Shown piece by piece: positions 5,774 to 12,759 of a stretch of 14,819 bases of DNA (the first letter of the stretch is position 1; each line of letters opens with the position of its first letter). The translations under genes were made by a program, and so were the position numbers. Below the pieces are notes generated by a model. It was not told where the DNA came from, did not search any database, and worked only from the letters and a program-made list of their open reading frames with translations. Source of the stretch: an uncultured Paenibacillaceae bacterium (GTDB lineage: Bacteria > Bacillota > Bacilli > Paenibacillales > CALAME01); contig CALKAN010000358.1 in the NCBI GenBank assembly GCA_937983035.1, positions 1 through 14,819 on the forward strand. The letters run 5' to 3'.

Positions 5774-8143
5774 TTATTTCAGCTGGGCAACTGTTACCCC
5801 GGTGCCGCCCTCCCCCGGATTTCCCATGCGATAAGAAGCGACATGGCGATGCTGCTTCAACAGTTCTTGAATGCCTTTGCGCAAAACGCCCGTTCCTTTG
5901 CCGTGAATAATATAAACTTGGTTTAAATTATCCAGCAATGCTTGATCCAAAAACCGCTCCGTTTCAATGAGCGCCTCTTCCAGCATCATTCCTCGCAAAT
6001 CCAATTCTGTCCGGACTTGGCTTGAGCTTCGCTGCACTTTGTGGACAGGTTTAGAAACTGCGGGCTGCTTGGATGCGAGCTTTTCAATATCTGTCTTATG
6101 CACTTTCATCTTCAGTATGCCCAGCTGGACGATGACTTCTTCCTGTCCCGCTTCCTCCACGACAAATCCTGTCTGGCCAAGACTGAGCACGCGCACCTCA
6201 TCACCGGGCTCCACTTGCTCAAATTTGCGCGGCTTGCTTGGAACGGCCGCAGATATGTCTTCCGATGCACGAGCCGTTTGGATGCCGACTTGCTCCAGCC
6301 TTTTCCGTGCATCAATCAATTTATGCTCCTTGATCGAAGCTTGTTCTTTGCGCGCAATTTCTCTGAGTTCAGCAATGATTTGCTCCGCTTCTTCCTTCGC
6401 TTTCTTCAGCGCCTCTTCCGCTTCCCGCTGCGCTTGCTGCCACATTTTCTCGCGCTGCTGTTCAAACCGTTTCTGCTGTTCGTAAAGCTTCCGTCGCAGC
6501 GCTTCTGCTTCGCTGCGAAGCTGAACAGCCGATTCGCGTTCGATTTCTGCTTGAATGCGATTAGACTCCAGCGTAGCAATCATTGACTCGACATTGCGCT
6601 CTTGCTCGCCCATTCTTCCTTTCGCATCTTCGATGATCGGTTTCGGCAAGCCGAGCCTTTCCGCAATCGAAAAAGCGTTGCTTCGTCCCGGAATGCCAAT
6701 CAGCAGCCGATACGTCGGACTCAGCGTTTCCACGTCGAATTCCATGCTTGCGTTGATGACGCCCGGCTGATTGAAAGCATAAGCTTTCAATTCACTGTAA
6801 TGCGTCGTCGCGAGCAAACGGCAGCCTGTTTGGCGAATATGTTCCAATATCGCCACCGCCAGCGCAGATCCTTCAGCCGGATCCGTGCCGGCCCCAAGCT
6901 CATCCAGCAAAATCAAACTTCTGGATGTCATTTGCTTTAAAATGCGAATGATGTTTGTCATATGGGAGGAAAACGTGCTTAAACTTTGTTCGATGCTCTG
7001 TTCATCGCCGATATCCGCATATACTGCGTCAAACACGCACGCTTCGCTGCCATCTTCTGCCGGAATAAAAAACCCGGATGCTGCCATCAGATGCAACAGA
7101 CCAACCGTTTTCAGCGTCACGGTCTTGCCGCCCGTATTCGGTCCGGTAATCATGAGCATCGTATGCTCATCGCCAAGACGAACATCAATCGGCACGACCT
7201 TGTCCGGGTCAATCAGCGGATGGCGGGCTTTTTTCAAGTTCATTCTTCCCTCGTCATTGATGATTGGGAGGGAGGCGTTCCATGCCTGCGCCAAACCAGC
7301 TTTGGCAAAGATGACATCCAGCTCTGTAATCAGCTTGACGTTTTCCTGCAGCTCATCCGCATGTTCAGCGACAAGTCCGGACAGCCTGAGCAAAATCTTT
7401 TCGATCTCCGCTTGTTCTTTCAGTTTATATTCTTTAATTTGGTTGTTCAGCTGCACAATCTGCTCCGGCTCAATAAACAGCGTGGCCCCGGTTGTGGACT
7501 GATCGTGCACAAGTCCGCCGAAGTGAGCGCGATACTCAGCTTTCACCGGAATCACATAGCGGTCATTGCGGATCGTAATCAGCTGTTCCTGCAATTTTTT
7601 TTGCACGGAAGATGAACGAATCATCTGCTCCAGTTTTTCCCGAATCCGGCTTTCACTCGTGCGGCTCTGAGCGCGCACTCTCGCCAATTCCGGGCTGGCA
7701 TGGTCAACGACTTCGGCATGATCATCTATGCATGCGCGTATATCTGATTCCAGCCTGCGATTCCCTTCGATGCGCACAGCCAAGGCATGCAGCCTTGCAA
7801 TCGGCTCTTGTTCATGCAATGCAAGCAAAAAATCTTTCAGCCTGCGTCCGCCATGCACCGTATTGGCAATATCGAGCAATTCCTGCGGATTCAGCATGCC
7901 GCCGATCGCCGCCCGCTGGACGGCAGACCGAATGTTCGTGATTCCCCCGAAAGGAGCGCCGCCTTTTAAACGAACCACCTTCATGGCCTGATCTGTTTCT
8001 TCCAGCCATTGGCGGACTTCATCGATCTGATTCGAAGGCTGAATGGCGGCAGCTTTCTCTTTCCCAAGCGAAGTTTCACAGTGCTTTATCAAGGTTTCGA
8101 TGATTTTATCATATTCCAATGTGACCAACATTTTCTGATCCAA
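5774..8143 (-). CDS. mutS2: Endonuclease MutS2
   Basis: A MutS-family ATPase lacking the mismatch-recognition domain, involved in suppressing homologous recombination and, in B. subtilis, in rescue of collided ribosomes. The 789 residues are the usual length. Domains in order: MutS core and clamp-like helices (about 1-310), ATPase with Walker A GPNTGGKT (334-341) and Walker B ILLDELGAGTDP (411-422), the TTHYSELK motif (446-453), a long charged coiled coil (about 510-620), a KOW-like beta domain (about 645-690), and a C-terminal Smr domain with LDLRG (714-718) and HGKGTG (747-752). All key catalytic motifs are intact. The start is a TTG: AAGGGGGA lies 6 bases before it, while the in-frame ATG four codons later is too far away. 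It heads the cluster that continues with yshE, the micro-ORF and the zinc-ribbon gene. Confidence 0.97.
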   Translation of the reverse strand: MDQKMLVTLEYDKIIETLIKHCETSLGKEKAAAIQPSNQIDEVRQWLEETDQAMKVVRLKGGAPFGGITNIRSAVQRAAIGGMLNPQELLDIANTVHGGRRLKDFLLALHEQEPIARLHALAVRIEGNRRLESDIRACIDDHAEVVDHASPELARVRAQSRTSESRIREKLEQMIRSSSVQKKLQEQLITIRNDRYVIPVKAEYRAHFGGLVHDQSTTGATLFIEPEQIVQLNNQIKEYKLKEQAEIEKILLRLSGLVAEHADELQENVKLITELDVIFAKAGLAQAWNASLPIINDEGRMNLKKARHPLIDPDKVVPIDVRLGDEHTMLMITGPNTGGKTVTLKTVGLLHLMAASGFFIPAEDGSEACVFDAVYADIGDEQSIEQSLSTFSSHMTNIIRILKQMTSRSLILLDELGAGTDPAEGSALAVAILEHIRQTGCRLLATTHYSELKAYAFNQPGVINASMEFDVETLSPTYRLLIGIPGRSNAFSIAERLGLPKPIIEDAKGRMGEQERNVESMIATLESNRIQAEIERESAVQLRSEAEALRRKLYEQQKRFEQQREKMWQQAQREAEEALKKAKEEAEQIIAELREIARKEQASIKEHKLIDARKRLEQVGIQTARASEDISAAVPSKPRKFEQVEPGDEVRVLSLGQTGFVVEEAGQEEVIVQLGILKMKVHKTDIEKLASKQPAVSKPVHKVQRSSSQVRTELDLRGMMLEEALIETERFLDQALLDNLNQVYIIHGKGTGVLRKGIQELLKQHRHVASYRMGNPGEGGTGVTVAQLK

Positions 8144-8167
8144 GGTTCGTCCCCCTTACTTGCCTCT

Positions 8168-8196
8168 ATTATATATAACATGTTCATTTCCAGCAA
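8168..8196 (-). promoter_or_regulatory. Sigma-A promoter of the mutS2 cluster
   Basis: On the minus strand a perfect TATAAT (8168-8173) lies 17 bases after TTGCTG (8191-8196). The start would be about 8161, giving a leader of about 18 bases that holds the AAGGGGGA ribosome binding site. The rest of the divergent gap up to 8432 shows no further clear element. Confidence 0.65.
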
Positions 8197-8432
8197 AAAT
8201 AAGAGCGAACCGCATCGGACGGCATCATGCAAGTTCAATGCATGGATTGATCGATGCTTCATTGATTGCTTATTCATCATGAAACTTCAACGAATAAAAT
8301 GTTGATTTCACAATAGCATACATGAAATGAATCGTACAGGACATAATGAGTAGTAAGCATAGAAATGCATCTCATGGGATTGTTTCATGAACTTGAATTG
8401 ACAATCATTTTACATTTATAGGAGGGACTCGC

Positions 8433-8783
8433 ATGACCATTTTAAGACACATTGTGCGTTTCGTCGTATCTGCCCTCGTTTTAATGATCATCAGCTGGAT
8501 CATCCCGCAATTTTCCATCGGCGGTTTTTGGAGCGCGCTGTTTCTTGCTCTCGTCATCGCCGTGCTCGGCTGGATCGTCGAAGGCATATTCGGACGCAAA
8601 GTGACCCCGTTTGGCCGCGGGCTTGTCGGATTTTTTACAAGCGCGCTCGTCATCTGGGTATCGCAATTTTTCGTTGGCGGCGTAGAAGTAGGAATTTTCG
8701 GGGCGATCTTAGGGGCGCTCGCCATCGGAATCGTGGACCTGTTCATTCCGATTACGACCCCGTTCAAAACGCTGAAACATTAA
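8433..8783 (+). CDS. YvlD/phage-holin-family-IV small membrane protein
   Basis: A 116-residue integral membrane protein with four hydrophobic helices (about 5-24, 30-50, 64-82 and 86-106). The short loops carry GRKVTPFGRG and end in a basic tail. The pattern fits the Phage_holin_4_2 family (PF04020), which includes B. subtilis YvlD. Despite the name, most chromosomal members are not tied to lysis; they are often part of the cell-envelope stress response. GGAGGG lies 6 bases before the ATG. The gene is transcribed away from mutS2 and ends in its own strong hairpin, so it is a single-gene unit. The family is recognised with good confidence; a role in envelope defence is inference only. No phage genes are nearby. 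Confidence 0.8.
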   Translation: MTILRHIVRFVVSALVLMIISWIIPQFSIGGFWSALFLALVIAVLGWIVEGIFGRKVTPFGRGLVGFFTSALVIWVSQFFVGGVEVGIFGAILGALAIGIVDLFIPITTPFKTLKH

Positions 8784-8807
8784 CCTAATTTCCCTTTTTG
8801 ACAAAAG

Positions 8808-8834
8808 GAGCTTGCAATTTGCAAGCTCTTTTTT
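8808..8834 (+). terminator. Intrinsic terminator after the YvlD-like gene
   Basis: A perfect 9-base-pair stem, GAGCTTGCA/TGCAAGCTC, with a three-base ATT loop (8808-8828), followed by TTTTTT (8829-8834). An AAAA on the left flank could make it work weakly on the other strand. Confidence 0.92.
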
Positions 8835-8960
8835 CATGTTGCTGCCGCAGACTAGACTCTGCATATCCCCATACGCTGCAAAAATGTTTTTCAACCAATT
8901 CATTGCAAAAAAAGAAAAATATAGCATGTTTGTAACAAAGACGCATGCAGAAAGATTATT

Positions 8961-8966
8961 TATAAT
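8961..8966 (+). promoter_or_regulatory. Candidate -10 element before the lipoprotein pseudogene
   Basis: A perfect TATAAT lies 43 bases before the ATG at 9010, but no convincing -35 occurs 16-18 bases upstream. This could be a weak or activator-dependent promoter, or chance in an AT-rich stretch. Nothing else was seen between 8835 and 9009. Confidence 0.3.
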
Positions 8967-9009
8967 CAATTGAAAGGCCTTACAACAATGGTGGAGAAGG
9001 GGAGATTTT

Positions 9010-10213
9010 ATGGAAAAAGGGAGAAGCGCAGCACGGATATTGCGGATTCTGTTATTCAGTTTATTGCTTTTATACGCTCTGGCCGCGTGCAGCAATGCTG
9101 ATGATGTAAGCGACAATCGCAGGGATGCAAGCAACGCTGACAGTGATGCAAGCAACAATGGAATTATTGAGGAAGAAAACAGCGAGGAACTGACTGCCGA
9201 CTTAAGCATTTATACGGATATTGGTTTATCCGATGATTGGTTTCAAAAGTTCGTCATTGATCCGGTACAAGAACAATTTCCTCATGTCACGATGAAACTT
9301 TATCGCAAACAAAGCGGCACATCGCCGGAAGACTTAATCGCTGCAGGTCAATTTCCGGATATCTTGTATAACAGTACGCCGCGCATGTCGAGTTATAAGC
9401 GTTTAGGTTTGGTCTACGATATGACCTCTTTGATTGAAAAATACGGACGGCCTGACCTGGATAGAAACGATCGAGCTTTCAGAAAGATTGACGAGAACCG
9501 AAAATGGGATCGCTTACCGCGGATTAGACATCCATGACATGGAAAGCTTCTACAGTCAGTTATCCCAACCGTATGTAGACTCAGAAACCGATGCCGCTTT
9601 ATTAGAGACGGAAAGCTTCAAGAAGGTGTACGAAATGTTGCTTAAACTGTATCAAATCCCCGGCAATCAGGAACGCGGCTCCGCAAAAGATGCTTTCTTG
9701 AGTGAAAAAACGTTGGCAATGTGGCCGATGTATGCGGATGTGCCGACTTGGATCAACGACTTGCTGGCAAATGGAGATACATTCCATTGGGATATGACAC
9801 AAATGCCTGTGTTTGAAGACAGCCCCGGTTATGCTTGGCAAGTCGATTCTCACAACTTGCATGTCACCAGCCCCAGTGAACATAAAGAAGCGGCCTTCCA
9901 GGTCATTCAGTATTTGCTCTCAAGAGATCCTCAGCTGCATTTAGTCAAGAATGGATTGTTATCTTCGCGGACAGATGAAGAGCATAAAGAGCATTTTGGG
10001 GAAGAAATGCCGATCTTCGAAGGCAAGAATATAGAAGCGATCTTTAAATCACAGCCTGCTCCAAAATATAAAATGACGCCATTCGATTCGATCGCAGCAA
10101 GCGAATTTAAGGCGGCGTTTAAAGAAGTTGAAGCAGGAACGACGGACATCAATTCTGCATTAAAGACGGCGAATGAAAAAGTGAACCAACGCATACAACA
10201 GGAGAAAATGTAA
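9010..10213 (+). pseudogene. ABC-transporter solute-binding lipoprotein, broken by internal deletion and frameshift
   Basis: Two reading frames together make one family 1 solute-binding protein, the extracellular sugar-capturing part of an ABC importer. The first frame starts at the ATG at 9010 (GGGGAG before it). It has a signal peptide, lipobox LAAC with C27, an Asn/Asp/Ser-rich linker (about 29-62) and the N-terminal lobe up to IEKYG (residue 146, near 9447). It then runs out of frame to a stop at 9537. The second frame takes up at DGLTWIETIELSERLTR (from 9446) and runs to a normal C-terminus at 10213. Family members normally have some 45-60 residues between these points (the part with an LYYNKDLFxKxG-like motif), so a non-multiple-of-three deletion has probably occurred. 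The junction carries a direct repeat ACGG-ACGG (9443-9450). No permease genes are nearby, so it was an orphan. It is probably not functional, though the rest of both frames is well preserved. Confidence 0.8.
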
Positions 10214-10258
10214 AAGAGCAGCATCCGCCCATTCAACTTGGCGGGCGCCGCTCTTTTT
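10213..10258 (+). terminator. Intrinsic terminator, probably bidirectional
   Basis: AAAGAGC...GCTCTTT extends inward to a stem of about 17 pairs with two mismatches and one wobble (10213-10229 with 10240-10256) around a 10-base loop, followed by T residues to 10258. It begins inside the pseudogene stop codon. On the minus strand it also has a TTTT tail, so it can serve the convergent repeat-protein gene that ends at 10320. Confidence 0.85.
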
Positions 10259-10319
10259 GCCATTTCATCGATGTTGTCCCAGCTTCTTTCAGCCATAAGT
10301 ACATATGGGTTTATTTGCT

Positions 10320-11174
10320 TTAGTTTTCTTCGCGTCCGTATTTTTTCCCTTTCGTCTGATCGGCCAGCGGCTCAACGAAGCTTTTGCCTTTTCCTTTCTC
10401 TTTTCCAGCAGATAGTCCGGCGACCGGGCCATGCGGAACATTTGCGGCTCCTGCAAGCGCTGGCGGCATATTGGGTCCTCCGTACGGCATAACCGCAGCA
10501 GGCATATTCCCCTTCGCTGGCATGTTGGCAGCAGCACCATATACCGGACCGTGCGGAACATTCGGACCCCAGGCAGGACCATACGGCATATTCGGCATCG
10601 CATACGGCATGACTTGAGCTGGCATGTTAGCCGGCACATTCGCGGCGCCGTATACCGGGCCATGCGGTGCATTCGCTGCCCAAACCGGACCATGAGGCAT
10701 GTTCGCCGCACTCACCGGACAATGCGGCATATTCGGCATCGCATATGGCATGATCGGAGCTGGCATGTTAGCCGGCACGTTCGCGGCGCCGTACACCGGT
10801 CCGTGCGGTGCATTCGCTGCCCAAACCGGTCCATGAGGCATATTCGCCGCACCCACGGGATAATGCGGCATGTTTGGCATGGCGTAAGGCATGACCACAG
10901 CCGGCATGTTGGCGGCAGGCAAAGCGGCTCCTTTGATCGGCATATTCGGCTGGCCGTAAGATGAAACTGCCGGCGTATTCGGTTGTCCGTATGACAATAC
11001 GGACGACGGCATGTTCGGCGCACTGGAAGCGGACACGTTGGAAGGCACGTTGGCCGCTCCGTAAGGGGAAGCTTGAGCTGACATATTCACGTCATGCCCA
11101 GAGGAAACTGCTTGATTGTTCACGTTCCAGCTTTGCACATTTTCACCATGCTGAGGATTTACATAGTTTTCCAT
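10320..11174 (-). CDS. Met/Pro/Asn/Ala-rich repeat protein, putative late-sporulation coat protein
   Basis: A 284-residue low-complexity protein of unrecognised family. The N-terminal part (1-80) is Ser/Asn/Gln-rich with SYGQPN repeats. Residues 80-250 are a dense array of short motifs such as PNMP, ANMPHGPV and MPYAMPNMP, including two near-identical tandem units of 47 residues (111-157 and 158-204). The C-terminus (256-284) is Lys/Glu-rich and basic. There is a single cysteine (C152), and no signal peptide or membrane segment. AAAAGGAG lies 7 bases before the ATG at 11174. An upstream in-frame ATG at 11207 would lie almost at the predicted transcript start and is rejected. A near-perfect sigma-K promoter precedes the gene, so I infer a mother-cell protein made late in sporulation, probably part of the coat or crust. 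The composition fits a structural, self-assembling protein, but this is inference. Confidence 0.7.
   Translation of the reverse strand: MENYVNPQHGENVQSWNVNNQAVSSGHDVNMSAQASPYGAANVPSNVSASSAPNMPSSVLSYGQPNTPAVSSYGQPNMPIKGAALPAANMPAVVMPYAMPNMPHYPVGAANMPHGPVWAANAPHGPVYGAANVPANMPAPIMPYAMPNMPHCPVSAANMPHGPVWAANAPHGPVYGAANVPANMPAQVMPYAMPNMPYGPAWGPNVPHGPVYGAAANMPAKGNMPAAVMPYGGPNMPPALAGAANVPHGPVAGLSAGKEKGKGKSFVEPLADQTKGKKYGREEN
10563..10844 (-). repeat. Two tandem 141-base coding repeats
   Basis: Within the repeat-protein gene, two direct copies of 141 bases (10704-10844 and 10563-10703) encode units of 47 residues that differ mainly at their ends (PAPIMP versus PAQVMP, and HCPVSAA versus YGPAWGP). The copies differ by scattered, mostly synonymous changes, so the duplication is recent but not brand-new. 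Shorter degenerate copies of the same motifs lie on both sides. Confidence 0.9.
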
Positions 11175-11215
11175 AACGGCACTCCTTTTCTGAAAAAATA
11201 GGCTCATATCCGTAA

Positions 11216-11242
11216 TATCCTATGCACGTGAAAATGTATTGT
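11216..11242 (-). promoter_or_regulatory. Sigma-K-type promoter of the repeat protein
   Basis: On the minus strand the -10 reads CATAGGATA (11216-11224), an exact match to the sigma-K consensus CATAnnnTA. AC at 11241-11242 lies exactly 16 bases upstream, as required of the sigma-K -35. The transcript would start near 11209, about 35 bases before the ATG at 11174. Sigma-K directs mother-cell genes late in sporulation, chiefly coat genes. Confidence 0.65.
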
Positions 11243-11264
11243 GACTTTTTTCTAATTTTTCACG
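11227..11264. repeat. Inverted repeat around the -35 of the sigma-K promoter
   Basis: CGTGAAAA (11227-11234) and TTTTCACG (11257-11264) form an exact 8-base inverted repeat with 22 bases between. The -35 AC lies within the spacer, and the right arm as read on the minus strand ends two bases before the -10. It may be an operator or chance in an AT-rich gap. Confidence 0.35.
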
Positions 11265-11340
11265 ATGTTTCATCGAGTGGCGTTCACATTTTTCTCATCA
11301 AATTCACGAGTTTGTCAGTTTCAGCAAACAAAAATTTCTT

Positions 11341-11346
11341 TATAAT
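11341..11346 (+). promoter_or_regulatory. Candidate -10 of the CuA lipoprotein gene
   Basis: A perfect TATAAT lies about 20 bases before the AAGGAGGG ribosome binding site. Only weak -35 matches (GTTTCA or TTTCAG) lie 16-17 bases upstream. A better TTGTCA lies too far away, at about 23 bases. Promoter strength is therefore uncertain. Confidence 0.45.
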
Positions 11347-11383
11347 GATAAGATATAAGTCTTTTGAAGGAGGGATCATCCCT

Positions 11384-11755
11384 ATGCTAAAAAAACTCAC
11401 TTTCATGCTCGCCAGTTTTTTTCTGGTGGCTGCGATCGCAGCATGCGGCGGTCCAGAACTTTCTTCAGCAGTGGAAGAAACGAATGTCCCAGATCCCTTT
11501 CGGCTGGAAATCATCGCCTCCAATTTTCAATTCGACCAGCCTGAATACCGCGTCAAAGCTGGACAGCCGATTGAATTTTCAATCGTAAATAAACAAGGCC
11601 ACCACGGATACGAAATCGAAGGGCTCGGCATTCAAATCATGCATGGGGATAAAAAACAATATATCATTCATGAACCCGGAGAATATACGATCTTCTGCCA
11701 CATCATGTGCGGATCCGGGCACAGCAATATGAAGTCTGTGCTGATCGTTGAATAA
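11384..11755 (+). CDS. Small cupredoxin lipoprotein with a CuA-type site
   Basis: A 123-residue exported lipoprotein with a signal peptide (KKLTFMLASFFLVAAIAAC), lipobox cysteine C21 and a cupredoxin fold. The C-terminal motif C105-HIM-C109-GSG-H113-SN-M116 has the exact CxxxCxxxHxxM spacing of the binuclear CuA centre of cytochrome oxidase subunit II. H73/H74 about 31 residues upstream would supply the remaining ligand. The two membrane helices of a true subunit II are missing; a lipid anchor replaces them, so the site faces the outside of the membrane. It may shuttle electrons or copper to a terminal oxidase, or help metallate one, but no oxidase genes are near. AAGGAGGG precedes the ATG at 11384 by about 10 bases. 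An upstream extension of 54 codons is open but has no Shine-Dalgarno sequence. Single-gene unit; the metal-site call is strong, the role is open. Confidence 0.82.
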   Translation: MLKKLTFMLASFFLVAAIAACGGPELSSAVEETNVPDPFRLEIIASNFQFDQPEYRVKAGQPIEFSIVNKQGHHGYEIEGLGIQIMHGDKKQYIIHEPGEYTIFCHIMCGSGHSNMKSVLIVE

Positions 11756-11803
11756 ATCATCAGGCTTGTCAATAAAAAAACTGCAAAACTGGTTGCAATA
11801 AAG

Positions 11804-11840
11804 AAAGGGTCTTGCTCTCTTCGTGAGCAGACCCCTTTTT
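11804..11840 (+). terminator. Intrinsic terminator between the CuA gene and zapA
   Basis: A stem with AAAGGGTCTTGCTC on the left (11804-11817) and GAGCAGACCCCTTT on the right, imperfect by a small bulge, followed by TTTTT ending at 11840. The genes on both sides converge here. On the minus strand the same hairpin has a broken T-tract (TTTCTTTATT), and a second, weaker hairpin before seven T residues lies near 11774-11797, so both transcripts can end in this gap. Confidence 0.7.
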
Positions 11841-11896
11841 GCATTTGCCGCCGCTTGTCTAATGCGCAGCCTTCCATAAGTTATCAACGCTTAAAA

Positions 11897-12712
11897 TCAG
11901 CTTTTTTCACTATGTTCAACCAACTCCAGCCATTCGTTGAACTCGCTTTTCAACTTTTCATATTCTTCCTGAAGCTGTTCATACTTCAGCCCGGTTTGGT
12001 CCATGCCTTTCTTCTCGTTCAGCACTTGCTGATACTGCATGCTCAGCTTATTTTTTTCTTCTTGCAGCTGCTCATTCAGCTGACGCAATCGTTCCGCCTC
12101 ATCAGACCATTTCATCGCTTCTTCCTTCGAGCGGGCAGTTTCTTCTAAGAGCTGCTGCCTTTCTTTCAGCCATTGCTCCCGTTCTTTCAGCAGCTGTTCA
12201 TGTTGCTTCTGCAATTCGTTCTTTTCTTCAAACGATGTTTTGGATTCTTCTTTCGAACGAGCAATTTCCTCATCCATGCGCTGTTTTTCCTGTTGCCACT
12301 GCTCCTTTTCTGCCAACAGCTGCTCATTGATCCGCTGCAATTGTTTGATCTCATCCGTCAGCTTTTGCGCTTCTTGTTTCGAACGAGCCGTTTCTTCTTC
12401 CAAACGTTGGCGGTACTCAGACAACACGCGGGTCATTTCACGTTCATTGCTGCGGACAGCTTGATGTTCCTTCTCCAACTCTTCTAACTTCGCTGTTGTC
12501 CGATGAAGCTGATCACTGGTCGTTAAAGCTGCAAGCACAGCAACTTTAGGAAAATCGAGACGAGGATCTGCCTCCGCAATTTGACGCATTTTTCCATCCA
12601 CATATTGTGCCAAATGCTGGATATATTCGGCGGGAGTATCTTTGCTCCCCTTCATCCGGTACGTTTTTCCGAAAATTTGAACCGTCACCCGTTGTTTTTC
12701 CCCTGTGCTCAC
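11897..12712 (-). CDS. zapA: ZapA-like cell division protein with long repeat coiled coil
   Basis: A cytosolic FtsZ-associated protein that helps bundle FtsZ filaments at the division ring. Residues 1-90 are a normal ZapA domain: the beta hairpin start (VTVQIFGKTYRMKG) and the helix with FPKVAVLAALTTSDQLHR. ZapA of B. subtilis ends about there (roughly 85 residues), but this protein has 271. The rest is a highly charged coiled coil rich in Glu, Gln, Lys and Arg that includes three copies of a 42-residue repeat. The start is GTG at 12712, with GGAGGA 7 bases before it. It lies 56 bases after the pheT stop, close to the B. subtilis order (pheT-rnhC-zapA), with rnhC absent. The N-terminal assignment is firm; the function of the tail is not known. 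Confidence 0.87.
   Translation of the reverse strand: MSTGEKQRVTVQIFGKTYRMKGSKDTPAEYIQHLAQYVDGKMRQIAEADPRLDFPKVAVLAALTTSDQLHRTTAKLEELEKEHQAVRSNEREMTRVLSEYRQRLEEETARSKQEAQKLTDEIKQLQRINEQLLAEKEQWQQEKQRMDEEIARSKEESKTSFEEKNELQKQHEQLLKEREQWLKERQQLLEETARSKEEAMKWSDEAERLRQLNEQLQEEKNKLSMQYQQVLNEKKGMDQTGLKYEQLQEEYEKLKSEFNEWLELVEHSEKS
12020..12397 (-). repeat. Three-copy 42-residue coiled-coil repeat in zapA
   Basis: The motif ARSK recurs at residues 109, 151 and 193, exactly 42 residues (126 bases, six heptads) apart. Each copy follows the plan EExARSKxE, then LxxxxEQL, then a Glu/Lys/Gln-rich stretch, with EQW in the first two copies. The third copy decays towards its end. The period keeps the heptad register, so copies can be added without breaking the coiled coil. 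Confidence 0.85.
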
Positions 12713-12759
12713 ACCCCGTTCCTCCCTGCTTAAATGGTAGATAACCGCTGCTTATTCTT

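Noticed and set aside
8395..8415. Fur-box-like sequence (TTGACAATCATTTTA) before the YvlD-like gene
   Set aside because: Only the left half fits the 7-1-7 Fur pattern well, the right half matches about four of seven bases, and the gene has no link to iron.
8397..8425. Perfect TTGACA as a -35 for the YvlD-like gene
   Set aside because: A -10 at 17 bases would fall on the ribosome binding site, and no TATAAT-like element lies at a usable distance, so the promoter of this gene stays unassigned.
8433..8783. Prophage remnant, because of the holin family name
   Set aside because: PF04020 proteins are common chromosomal membrane proteins; no endolysin, tail, capsid, integrase or other phage gene lies nearby.
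8709..9209. Minus-strand open frame of 166 codons with a hydrophobic N-terminus
   Set aside because: It crosses the strong terminator at 8808-8834 and overlaps both the YvlD-like gene and the start of the lipoprotein pseudogene; no ribosome binding site was found.
10563..10844. CRISPR-like array in the regular repeats of the minus-strand gene
   Set aside because: The repeats are in-frame coding units of 141 bases with no unique spacers between them, and no cas genes are present.
10431..10964. Plus-strand open frame of 177 codons full of RHIR-type repeats
   Set aside because: It is the antisense image of the repeat-protein gene. The apparent repeats come from the 141-base duplication, and no start signal precedes it.
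11222..11383. 54-codon N-terminal extension of the CuA lipoprotein
   Set aside because: The extension would hide the signal peptide and lipobox, has no Shine-Dalgarno sequence, and crosses the likely promoter; AAGGAGGG clearly marks the ATG at 11384.
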